From: Bacteroidota bacterium
GTDB lineage: Bacteria; Bacteroidota; Bacteroidia; Chitinophagales; Chitinophagaceae
Reading direction: 5' to 3'
DNA length: 19,202 nt
Assembly: GCA_023429985.1 (NCBI GenBank)
Contig: JAEZCV010000017.1
Coordinates: 1-19,202, forward strand
Made by a program: the position numbers and the translations under genes. Shown here piece by piece: positions 1-6,227 of the stretch (positions are counted from its first letter, which is position 1; each line of letters starts with the position of its first letter). A model generated the notes under the pieces. That model did no database searches and was not told the DNA's origin. It saw only the letters and a list, made by a program, of their open reading frames with translations.

Positions 1-3
1 ACC

Positions 4-46
<43 letters not shown>

Positions 47-58
47 GCTTTGCCTTTC

Positions 59-787
59 ATGGATTATGAACAAAAAGCATTTGAAGAGCTAAAAAGGTGG
101 CAGCAGAAAATGGTAAGAAAACCTGGGGTTTTCAGCAAATTATCGAAGAAAGCCCAGGTAAAAATGAATAGCTATATTCCTGAAAAAATTCATTCTGCCA
201 TTACAGCAACCATCAAACAAATGATCAGGAGTGTTTTATTTGGAGTGAAGCTGGCAGGAAAACAACCTATATCCCCTGCATCCCTTGAAGAAGCTGAAAT
301 AAAAGCAACCGAATTAATAAAAAAACACAGGAAAACAGGGGCTATAGAAGGAGGTATTACCGGGGCAGGGGGCATTCTTATGGGATTAGCCGATTTTCCA
401 TTACTGGTGGGCATTAAATTCAAGCTGCTGTTCGATCTTGCTGCAGCTTATGGATTTGATGTGCGTGATTATAAAGAAAGGCTTTACTTCCTATTTATTT
501 TTCAACTTGCTTTCAGCAGTCCGCAACATCGAAAAAAGATTTACCTGCAGATGGAACAATGGGAAGAATTCAAAAATACCTTACCCGACAACATCAACGA
601 ATTTGACTGGCGCGCTTTTCAACAGGAATACCGCGATTATATTGACCTTTCTAAAATGGCCCAGCTAATCCCCGGCATTGGTGCAGTGGTAGGCGTAGTG
701 GTAAATTACAATTTACTGGGAAAGCTTGGTACTACAGCCATGAACGCATACCGCATGCGACTTTATTTTTCAGGCAATAAAATATAA
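59..787 (+). CDS. EcsC family protein
   Basis: A 242-residue protein resembling the EcsC family. The recognisable part is the central glycine-rich hydrophobic block (about residues 95-135: EGGITGAGGILMGLADFPLL followed by an amphipathic Phe/Leu stretch) and a second hydrophobic block near the C-terminus (LIPGIGAVVGVVVNYNLLG). EcsC proteins are named from the third gene of the Bacillus ecsABC locus, but their biochemical role is unclear and no ABC transporter genes are adjacent here. I see no signal peptide, so it is probably cytosolic or peripheral to the membrane. I chose ATG 59; TTG at 50 is in frame, and the frame stays open through the heptamer array, so an upstream start outside the window is not excluded. 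The 3' end overlaps the convergent DUF92 gene by 25 bp. Confidence 0.8.
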   Translation: MDYEQKAFEELKRWQQKMVRKPGVFSKLSKKAQVKMNSYIPEKIHSAITATIKQMIRSVLFGVKLAGKQPISPASLEEAEIKATELIKKHRKTGAIEGGITGAGGILMGLADFPLLVGIKFKLLFDLAAAYGFDVRDYKERLYFLFIFQLAFSSPQHRKKIYLQMEQWEEFKNTLPDNINEFDWRAFQQEYRDYIDLSKMAQLIPGIGAVVGVVVNYNLLGKLGTTAMNAYRMRLYFSGNKI

Positions 788-1485
788 AATAGAATAGATG
801 TAATGGCTGCAATTACCGTGTTTAAAAAATTTACCATGTTATTGCCAATAATGCGTTTCCTTTCAAGTGTGGCGCCCAAAAGGGAGTCCGACAGATTACC
901 TATAGTTCCGGAAACAATAATCACCAGGAAATAGATACTCCATCCCTGGAATATGAAGTATATAACGGCAATGATCACACTGGCGAATACTCCTGCCAAA
1001 GTTCCTTCCAGGCTGATGACACCATCCTGTCCGCGTTGGCCCGGCCTTAAACTGGTGATATTATAAAATCTTTTCCCCCAAACCATTCCCAATTCAGAAG
1101 AAACAGTATCTGCAGCTGCGGAAGAAAACACAGAAGCAATAATTATGATAAACAGGAAATTATCTGATTGAAAAAACAAGAAAAATAAAGCTGTTAAAGC
1201 AGCCATTCCTGCATTGGCAAAAACCTGGAACACATCTCGCTTTTCTTCCATTTTTATTTCGCCGGCAAACTCTTTCTTTTTTTCTTTTTGAAAAGAAGTA
1301 GAAAAAGTTCCCATGATAAAAAAAGCCGTCATGCAAAGAAAGCCCGTCCAGCCGGTAGCAAGATAAATAGCAATTGCAATGAGTGCTCCTGTTATTGCGG
1401 CAGCTCTTGTAAGCTTATGCCGGAAGATTGAAATTATCAATCCACTCGCAACAATAAATGCAAAAAGAACTTCGTCTATGCTCAT
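763..1485 (-). CDS. DUF92 family integral membrane protein
   Basis: A 240-residue polytopic membrane protein with about six hydrophobic segments. The DUF92 (TIGR00297/TMEM19-like) signatures are in order: ADTVSSELG at about 125-133, GQDGVISLEGTLAG at 152-165, GNLSDSLLGATLE at 196-208 and NNMVNFLNT at 215-223. Plant members (VTE6) act as phytyl-phosphate kinases in prenyl-lipid salvage, so a CTP-dependent polyprenyl-phosphate kinase-like role in the inner membrane is possible; the bacterial substrate is not known to me. It starts at ATG 1485, 32 bp downstream of the M23 peptidase gene on the same strand, so the two may be co-transcribed. Its 3' end overlaps the EcsC gene tail to tail. Confidence 0.85.
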   Translation of the reverse strand: MSIDEVLFAFIVASGLIISIFRHKLTRAAAITGALIAIAIYLATGWTGFLCMTAFFIMGTFSTSFQKEKKKEFAGEIKMEEKRDVFQVFANAGMAALTALFFLFFQSDNFLFIIIIASVFSSAAADTVSSELGMVWGKRFYNITSLRPGQRGQDGVISLEGTLAGVFASVIIAVIYFIFQGWSIYFLVIIVSGTIGNLSDSLLGATLERKRIIGNNMVNFLNTVIAAITSILFYILLPEK

Positions 1486-1517
1486 GCAATAAAATTAACA
1501 AAGCGCAGAGCTATTAT

Positions 1518-2660
1518 TCAATTTATTGTGCTTTGAGTAGAAGCATTGTATACCACTGCATTTTCAGGACTCACCTGCTTTACAATATTGAATGGAGTTT
1601 GCACTAGTTCACCCCCGGGAAGTTCTGCAACATAACCCTTTGCATTTACTGCCAGCGGTATCATAATGGTTTTTGATTTAATGGCAACTCCATTTAGTGT
1701 TTTATGTGCTTTTGTTAACTGAAGGTATTGATCCAGCTTCTTTTTTGGAACAGCAGCCGGTTGCTTAACCGTTTTATTTACAAAAGGCCAGGGGTCGGTG
1801 GCACCACCATAACCATAAACGCCGAAATGGAGATGCGGAGGCGTGGTTCGTGCATTACCGGTATTGCCTACGGTTCCGATCAGATCTCCTTTCTTTACCC
1901 TTTGTCCGGCCTGAACACTTTGTTCATCGAGGTGTGCATAATACAGCGAAATATTCCTGTCTGAAGGCCTTAACCAAACTGTTTTACCACCTATACCACC
2001 TTCCTTCACTGAAGTGATGATGCCATCGGCGGATGCAATTACGGGTGTGCCTTTGGGTGCGAAAATATCTACCCCTTCGTGTTTTCTTTTTCCACCATCT
2101 CTTGCCGCACCCCAAAAACTACCTGCTTTTGCCTTGTTTCCGGAAACCGGAAATGTTAATGAAGGACCTGCCGTAATAGATACAGTATAATCACCTGAAT
2201 GAAACAATTCGGGTTGGAGTCTTAATACATAATCACCCGCTTCATCTACATTTACAAAGAAACTTAACTCACTTGTATCTGCAGCAAAAACAAGTTCCTT
2301 TTTTAAAGCTTCTTTCCTGAAAAGATCGGCAAAGAGCACAAATGGCCCTCCTGATTTTCTTTCTATGCTGATCCTCACCTGCTCTCCTCTTTTGGCGGCA
2401 AATTCCAGTCCCATTGCACGTGATCTATCTGTTAAAAAACTGCCATGCTGTTTATAGGGAATGGAAACCGGGTAAGGATTATCAATGGCGGATGTAGAAG
2501 CATCCAGCCATTGCCTTCCTTCGGGTGTTTTTTTATAACGGTCTTCAACAGTTTCCGCATGCTTTTCATGCAGCGTTTTTTTAGTAAAAATGCCGAGAGA
2601 GGGAGCATTACAGGAAAAACTTATTAAAGCGATAAATAGTGCGGTGGAAAGGAATTTCAT
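1518..2660 (-). CDS. M23 family metallopeptidase, predicted lipoprotein
   Basis: A 380-residue envelope zinc endopeptidase, probably acting on peptidoglycan cross-links. From ATG 2660 the N-terminus is a lipoprotein signal (LISFSC, acylated Cys at 17). Residues about 85-165 look like a beta-sandwich pre-peptidase (PPC-like) domain. The LytM/M23 core spans about 180-295: HEGVD gives zinc ligands H194 and D198, HLHFG gives ligand H278 and catalytic H276, and YYAHLD gives catalytic H243. All are intact, so it should be active rather than an EnvC-type activator. A Pro/Lys linker and a small SH3-like beta region (322-380) follow. An upstream in-frame ATG at 2753 would add 31 residues and bury the lipoprotein signal. 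I prefer 2660, supported by a -7-like motif 17 bp upstream. Confidence 0.88.
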   Translation of the reverse strand: MKFLSTALFIALISFSCNAPSLGIFTKKTLHEKHAETVEDRYKKTPEGRQWLDASTSAIDNPYPVSIPYKQHGSFLTDRSRAMGLEFAAKRGEQVRISIERKSGGPFVLFADLFRKEALKKELVFAADTSELSFFVNVDEAGDYVLRLQPELFHSGDYTVSITAGPSLTFPVSGNKAKAGSFWGAARDGGKRKHEGVDIFAPKGTPVIASADGIITSVKEGGIGGKTVWLRPSDRNISLYYAHLDEQSVQAGQRVKKGDLIGTVGNTGNARTTPPHLHFGVYGYGGATDPWPFVNKTVKQPAAVPKKKLDQYLQLTKAHKTLNGVAIKSKTIMIPLAVNAKGYVAELPGGELVQTPFNIVKQVSPENAVVYNASTQSTIN

Positions 2661-2675
2661 AGGACTGCATATTAA

Positions 2676-2685
2676 CAAAAATCTA
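2676..2685 (-). promoter_or_regulatory. Possible -7 element of the M23 gene promoter
   Basis: On the minus strand the sequence reads TAGATTTTTG, close to the Bacteroidota -7 consensus TAnnTTTG, and ends 15 bp before ATG 2660. I see no good -33 element at the expected distance. Its main value is in favouring the shorter start of the M23 gene, because it would lie inside the coding region if ATG 2753 were used. Confidence 0.3.
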
Positions 2686-2792
2686 TCCTGCTTTGGTGAA
2701 GGAAATATTAAAGGAAAGAGCTTCACGGTAAGTTTGAAACAAATCATTAACAAAAGACAACCCTAGCTATATTTTTCTGATGGAATTGCGAA

Positions 2793-2939
2793 TTAAAAAT
2801 ACAATGCAAGTGTATATGCCTCGGCAGATCCATTGAAATCAAATGGCCGGGATGCATAATTATTCTTATTTGACAGGATATAGAGCAAAGATTGAATGGA
2901 GCATATTCTTAATACTTGGAGGTATTCATAAACCCTCCT
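2793..2939 (-). pseudogene. Possible C-terminal remnant of a decayed coding region
   Basis: The 366-bp gap between the M23 gene and the zinc-ribbon gene holds no full gene. Its minus strand has an open stretch of 48 codons ending in TAA at 2793..2795, with no ATG. The last part reads SNKNNYASRPFDFNGSAEAY and then TLALYF, which has a protein-like composition and ends in an aromatic residue as outer-membrane and secreted proteins often do. Immediately upstream in another frame lies EGGFMNTSKY followed by a stop, so a frameshifted relic is conceivable. I do not recognise the parent family. Apart from this, the terminator at 2989..3018 and the -7-like motif near 2680, I see nothing in the gap. 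Confidence 0.28.
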
Positions 2940-2981
2940 TCACATTTGATGATGAAGAGAGAAAAAAATTTATTGACAGAT

Positions 2982-3011
2982 AAAAAATGCCGGATATAAA
3001 TTTAATCCGGC
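2982..3011 (-). terminator. Intrinsic terminator of the zinc-ribbon gene
   Basis: A perfect 7-bp inverted repeat, GCCGGAT (2989..2995) and ATCCGGC (3005..3011), has a 9-nt loop. On the minus strand the hairpin is followed by ATTTTTTA, a run of six T. It starts 15 bp beyond the stop codon of the leftward zinc-ribbon gene, where a Rho-independent terminator would be expected. Confidence 0.75.
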
Positions 3012-3026
3012 TATAAAATTTGTTAA

Positions 3027-3299
3027 TCAATCGAAATCAAACAGATCGCCTAAAAAACCCTTTTTCTTTTTCTTGTAATAGGGATCATTATATTTTCCAT
3101 GCTGCGGATAACTGCTTCTTCTTGCTTCATAATTTGAACCCTGTTGAGGTTGTTCACTTTCATGAATTGTAGATTTTTCTATGATCTTATCAAGTTCTCC
3201 CCTGTCTAACCAAACGCCCCGGCATTTGGGACAATAATCAATTTCAACACCCTGTCGTTCCGACATTACCAAAGTTTCGCTACAATTAGGACAATTCAT
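3027..3299 (-). CDS. Small TFIIB-type zinc-ribbon protein
   Basis: A 90-residue protein. Its N-terminal 40 residues match the zf-TFIIB family: Cys3-x2-Cys6 and Cys23-x2-Cys26 are the four zinc ligands, followed by the conserved RGVWLDRGELDKI. The middle (about 45-73) is polar and rich in Gln, Ser and Tyr, likely disordered. The C-terminus has a Lys run (75-79) and ends GFLGDLFDFD, an acidic-aromatic tail I recall from other members of the family. It is probably cytosolic; a nucleic-acid or protein-binding role is usually assumed but its function is unknown. It is transcribed alone, with an intrinsic terminator downstream and a possible -7 element at 3331..3338. Confidence 0.85.
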   Translation of the reverse strand: MNCPNCSETLVMSERQGVEIDYCPKCRGVWLDRGELDKIIEKSTIHESEQPQQGSNYEARRSSYPQHGKYNDPYYKKKKKGFLGDLFDFD

Positions 3300-3330
3300 A
3301 TAATCAAAATTTACTGGTTAAGGATGAAAC

Positions 3331-3338
3331 CAAAAATA
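3331..3338 (-). promoter_or_regulatory. Possible -7 promoter element of the zinc-ribbon gene
   Basis: The minus strand reads TATTTTTG, an exact match to TAnnTTTG, 31 bp upstream of ATG 3299. The nearest TTG upstream gives a 25-nt spacer, longer than usual, so only the -7 half is convincing. Confidence 0.35.
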
Positions 3339-3370
3339 CTGATTTGCGAATTAGAAAATTTGTCAATTTA

Positions 3371-3988
3371 CTATTTACCCAAAATCTTTACAGCCTCCTC
3401 AATCTCATCTGTATTAATAGTATGACCCATCCCTTTGTAAATTTTTACATTCACATTGGCATTTAATTGCTTTAACAGTTTTTCCGATTCATACACTCTT
3501 TCTACAGGCACGTGCGCATCGGGATCGCTGCTTCCTATAAAAACAGGCATGCCTTTAAAATCGCCCCCGTATTTTGCTTCATTAATGGTCTCTCCAATTA
3601 ACCCTCCTGTAAAAGCAATAACACCGCCATATTGTTTTGCATTGCGCGCTACAAATTCAAGTGTTAAACAGGCTCCTTGTGAAAAGCCCAGGAAATATAT
3701 ATCTGCAGGATGAATTCCTTTAGTTTCAAGGTCAGTTATAGTTTCTAAAAGCAAAGAAATTGCGGAAGAAAGCCAGGGCTCGTTATTACCTTCCGGCGCC
3801 ATAAAAGAAAATGGATACCATGCATTATTTGTTGCCTTAGGCGCCACCAAACTGAAGCCTTGTATATTCAAATGACCAGCAAGTGAAAGAATATCTTCAG
3901 CGCTGCCGCCACGTCCATGTATCATGATCAGCACTTTTCCGCCTGCCGCCGGTTGCTTTCCGGCAAAAACTATATTTTTCTTATGCAT
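3371..3988 (-). CDS. Phospholipase/carboxylesterase-type alpha/beta hydrolase (MhqD-like)
   Basis: A 205-residue serine hydrolase of the Abhydrolase_2 (carboxylesterase/acyl-protein thioesterase) family. The oxyanion-hole strand is IMIHGRGG (about 21-28). The nucleophile elbow is GFSQG with Ser103, the acid is Asp157 (DAHVP), and the base is His189 (GMGHT), so the triad is complete. There is no signal peptide, so it is cytosolic. It starts 3 nt after the stop of the ring-cleaving dioxygenase gene and is surely co-transcribed with it. The same pairing occurs in the Bacillus mhq operons, where MhqD sits beside MhqE/MhqO-type dioxygenases in resistance to quinones and hydroquinones. Hydrolysis of a ring-cleavage product or a quinone adduct is the likely role, by inference from this pairing. 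Confidence 0.85.
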   Translation of the reverse strand: MHKKNIVFAGKQPAAGGKVLIMIHGRGGSAEDILSLAGHLNIQGFSLVAPKATNNAWYPFSFMAPEGNNEPWLSSAISLLLETITDLETKGIHPADIYFLGFSQGACLTLEFVARNAKQYGGVIAFTGGLIGETINEAKYGGDFKGMPVFIGSSDPDAHVPVERVYESEKLLKQLNANVNVKIYKGMGHTINTDEIEEAVKILGK

Positions 3989-3991
3989 GAT

Positions 3992-4936
3992 TTATTGCTT
4001 TAATGATGGTAATCCTGCTTCAATTTTATTTCTTAGATGTTCATACTGCGATGGAAGTTTTAAATGCTTACCCAATTCACTCACTTCTTCATCAATGGCA
4101 AATCCAGGGTTATCGCTTGCAATTTCAAATAAAACACCGCCGGGTTCACGGAAATAAAGTGAGTAAAAATAATTCCTGTCAATTATTTCTGTGATGTACA
4201 AACCTTTGCTTAAAACTTTCTCCCTGTAATGCATCAACACATCATCATCCTTAACCCTGAATGCTATGTGATGATTGGTTCCACCAGCATTGATCCCGGG
4301 ATGACCGGAAGGATATTCATCCACATCAATAATGTTTGCGGTTGAAATGGCATCAGTTATAAAACGAAAACGGTTTCCCTGCTGCCCTTTCATTTCATAT
4401 CCTAAAACAGAACTGAGAACATCAGCGGTTGCATCCTTATTACTTACTGTAAGCACTACGCTGTGAAATCCTTTTGTTGCTGCCGAAGGAGGAATGGCAT
4501 CTTCAGTTCCCGAATTCCAGGCTTCCCTTTCATCTGTGGAGGATTCAATGAGTTTTAATCTCAAACCATCAGGATCTTCAAAAGCAATAAACCTTTCACC
4601 CAGCAATTCCTGCTCTTCACTATGTTTAATGTTATTTGCGCTAAATCTTTCTTTCCAGAATGGAAGGCTGCCTTCTGGTACAGCATAGCCAATTTCGGTA
4701 GCCATTCCGTTTCCTGCAAGGCCTTTTCTTACATTCTTCCAGGGAAAGAAAGTAAGAATGGTGCCTGGTGTACCTGACCTGTCGCCATAATAAAAATGAT
4801 AGGTTCCCGGATCATCGAAATTCACAGTTTTCTTCACCAGTCTTTGTCCAAGCAGCTTTTTATAAAAATCATAATTCTTTTGCGCATCGCCTGCAATAGC
4901 AGTTATATGATGCAATCCTTTTATTTTGTTTTCCAT
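3992..4936 (-). CDS. VOC-superfamily ring-cleaving dioxygenase (PcpA/LinE/MhqO-like)
   Basis: A 314-residue two-domain glyoxalase-fold enzyme (domains about 7-131 and 155-278). From memory, PcpA, the 2,6-dichlorohydroquinone 1,2-dioxygenase, has Fe(II) ligands H11, H227 and E276 and second-sphere residues H10, T13, H226, R259 and Y266. With a constant offset for each domain, this protein has H10, H223 and E271 as ligands, and H9, T12, H222, R254 and Y261 at the other positions. This is strong evidence for an active hydroquinone-type ring-cleaving dioxygenase rather than a lactoylglutathione lyase. The enzyme is cytosolic and needs O2. It is the first gene of a two-gene operon with the MhqD-like hydrolase. 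A -7 element lies 18 bp before the ATG, and an FNR/CRP-type palindrome lies further upstream. Confidence 0.88.
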   Translation of the reverse strand: MENKIKGLHHITAIAGDAQKNYDFYKKLLGQRLVKKTVNFDDPGTYHFYYGDRSGTPGTILTFFPWKNVRKGLAGNGMATEIGYAVPEGSLPFWKERFSANNIKHSEEQELLGERFIAFEDPDGLRLKLIESSTDEREAWNSGTEDAIPPSAATKGFHSVVLTVSNKDATADVLSSVLGYEMKGQQGNRFRFITDAISTANIIDVDEYPSGHPGINAGGTNHHIAFRVKDDDVLMHYREKVLSKGLYITEIIDRNYFYSLYFREPGGVLFEIASDNPGFAIDEEVSELGKHLKLPSQYEHLRNKIEAGLPSLKQ

Positions 4937-4953
4937 GATTCCTTATTGATACA

Positions 4954-4961
4954 CAAAGGTA
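4954..4961 (-). promoter_or_regulatory. -7 promoter element of the dioxygenase-esterase operon
   Basis: The minus strand reads TACCTTTG, an exact match to the Bacteroidota -7 consensus TAnnTTTG, ending 17 bp before ATG 4936. No clear -33 TTG is present at the usual distance. A promoter weak in its -33 element would fit dependence on an activator, for which a candidate site lies at 5007..5020. Confidence 0.5.
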
Positions 4962-5006
4962 AAATGAATAATTACGGGGAACATTGAGATTGGATAACTA
5001 ATAAGA

Positions 5007-5020
5007 TTGATCTAAATCAA
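5007..5020. promoter_or_regulatory. FNR/CRP-family-type palindrome TTGAT-N4-ATCAA
   Basis: The sequence TTGATCTAAATCAA is a perfect match to the consensus of FNR-type regulators (TTGAT-N4-ATCAA). It lies between the stop of the gluconolactonase-like gene and the dioxygenase operon, 70 bp before ATG 4936 and about 65 bp upstream of the start point implied by the -7 element, a distance typical of activator sites. It could instead be a weak A/T-rich hairpin at the 3' end of the gluconolactonase-like transcript, but it has only 5 bp of stem and no T-run. No FNR/CRP gene is present in the window. Confidence 0.5.
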
Positions 5021-5034
5021 GATATTTCATACAT

Positions 5035-5916
5035 CTACTTCATATCTACAACATACAAAGCATTTGAGGCAGTAATAAAAAGCCTGTCATGATTTCTTCC
5101 ACCGAAACAAACATTGGCGGTCCATTTTTTTGGAATTCTGATCTCACCAAGGGGATTTCCGTTTTCATCAAAAACACTTACACCATTTGCGCCGGTTAAA
5201 TAAACATTTCCCTGTTTATCTATTGTCATACCATCAGAACCCTGATCAACAAATAATTTTTTGTTGACCGGTTTTCCTTCTTTATCAAATGAATAGGAAA
5301 AGATTTTCTTTCCATCAATATCGGCAACGTAAAGTTTTTTGCCATCTGCCGTTCCTACTATACCATTCGGCTTTACTAAATCAGTAATCACGGCCTTAGG
5401 ATTTCCGGATTTAGGGTGAAACAAATATACATGTTCACCTTCCACCCTTGCCGCATTTTTATCTTCAAAATCACGAGGATAATGCGGATCTGTAAAATAA
5501 ATATTGCCATTGGGATGCACCCACACATCGTTAGGAGCATTTAACTTCCTTTCACCAACATCTTTAACCAAAACCTGTACACTCCCATCTTTAGCAATGG
5601 ACCACAACTCATTATTCTCTTCTGCACAAACAATCAGATTTCCATTTTTACTAAAATACATTCCATTAGCCCTGCCTGCAGGTTCCATGAATATGCTCAG
5701 TTTATTATCGACACCATATTTCCAGATACTGTTGTTTGGCTGATCTGTAAAATAAATATTGCCATCACTATCAGCAGCCGGGCCTTCGGTAAAATCAAAT
5801 TGATCTGAAATCAGCTCTGGTTCATTTCTAAACATTCTATTCATAGGCCTGTTACAATTTAAAAGAATGAAAAAGACACTTCCAAAAAACAAATAAACAA
5901 TAATTGATTTCACCAT
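5035..5916 (-). CDS. SMP-30/gluconolactonase-like beta-propeller lipoprotein
   Basis: A 293-residue protein of the SGL (SMP-30/gluconolactonase/LRE-like) six-bladed propeller family. Repeated blade motifs are visible (DGNIYFTDQP, NGNIYFTDPHYP, GKKLYVADID, QGNVYLTGANG). The metal-site positions of the family appear as E44 (TEGP), N129 (APNDV), N184 (KPNGI) and D228 (SDGM), so a divalent-metal lactonase site looks intact. The start at 5916 gives a hydrophobic segment ending ILLNC with lipidated Cys21, so it should be an envelope lipoprotein. ATG 5955 is also in frame and would add 13 residues. Substrate is unknown; a sugar lactone is the default guess. It is transcribed leftward, divergently from the MORN operon, and is separated from the dioxygenase gene by 98 bp. 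Confidence 0.85.
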   Translation of the reverse strand: MVKSIIVYLFFGSVFFILLNCNRPMNRMFRNEPELISDQFDFTEGPAADSDGNIYFTDQPNNSIWKYGVDNKLSIFMEPAGRANGMYFSKNGNLIVCAEENNELWSIAKDGSVQVLVKDVGERKLNAPNDVWVHPNGNIYFTDPHYPRDFEDKNAARVEGEHVYLFHPKSGNPKAVITDLVKPNGIVGTADGKKLYVADIDGKKIFSYSFDKEGKPVNKKLFVDQGSDGMTIDKQGNVYLTGANGVSVFDENGNPLGEIRIPKKWTANVCFGGRNHDRLFITASNALYVVDMK

Positions 5917-5994
5917 GGAGGTTCTGGTTAAATAATACGACCATCTGTAAAACATCAGTCTTTCTGAAGCTTTTATATGGTGATATACAATTGT

Positions 5995-6058
5995 CTTGAA
6001 ATTATTTCATTTAAAGCTATAAAGTAATAAAGAACTGCTTGAAATTTTAATGAATTTC
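5995..6058. promoter_or_regulatory. Two similar palindromes in the divergent intergenic region
   Basis: CTTGAAATT occurs at 5995..6003 and again at 6038..6046, 43 bp apart, which is about four helical turns. Each copy begins a dyad: TGAAAT-T-ATTTCA at 5997..6009, and GAAATT-N6-AATTTC at 6041..6058. They lie upstream of the gluconolactonase-like gene and could be paired operator sites. The region is A/T-rich, so chance is a real alternative. Confidence 0.25.
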
Positions 6059-6104
6059 GTTTAGCCTGGAATTAGTATTTTCTATGATAAAAAGCCATAA
6101 AACA

Positions 6105-6161
6105 GCCTGAGACTGAACATTACATATTATAAAGAAGTTAAGCATAAAAATCAGTTCAGGC
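6105..6161. promoter_or_regulatory. Imperfect inverted repeat upstream of the MORN operon promoter
   Basis: The left arm GCCTGA-GA-CTGA (6105..6116) pairs with the right arm TCAG-T-TCAGGC (6151..6161), giving 6 + 4 bp with a small internal loop and a 34-nt A/T-rich spacer. The right arm ends 4 nt before a run of seven C (6166..6172) that abuts the predicted -33 element. It could be a bipartite regulator site; no terminator-like T-run follows. Confidence 0.25.
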
Positions 6162-6172
6162 ACTTCCCCCCC

Positions 6173-6201
6173 TTGAGTTTATAGCAATTTTCATTATATT
6201 G
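6173..6201 (+). promoter_or_regulatory. Predicted promoter of the MORN/DUF3857 operon
   Basis: TTG at 6173..6175, a 19-nt spacer and TATATTG at 6195..6201 fit the Bacteroidota -33/-7 pattern (TTG, about 19-21 nt, TAnnTTTG), one T short in the -7 box. The end of the -7 element is 26 bp before ATG 6228, implying a leader of about 20 nt. A C7 tract directly precedes the -33 box. Confidence 0.5.
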
Positions 6202-6227
6202 TCCGCTCACCAAACTTTCTGCTTCAA

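Noticed and set aside
2917..2939. GGAGG/CCTCC hairpin (2918..2922 with 2934..2938) as a terminator
   Set aside because: The stem is only 5 bp with an 11-nt loop and no T-run on either strand; it lies within the possible gene remnant.
3992..4936. Annotating the two-domain VOC protein as a lactoylglutathione lyase (glyoxalase I)
   Set aside because: The tandem-domain layout and the full set of PcpA-like ligand and second-sphere residues fit a ring-cleaving dioxygenase better.
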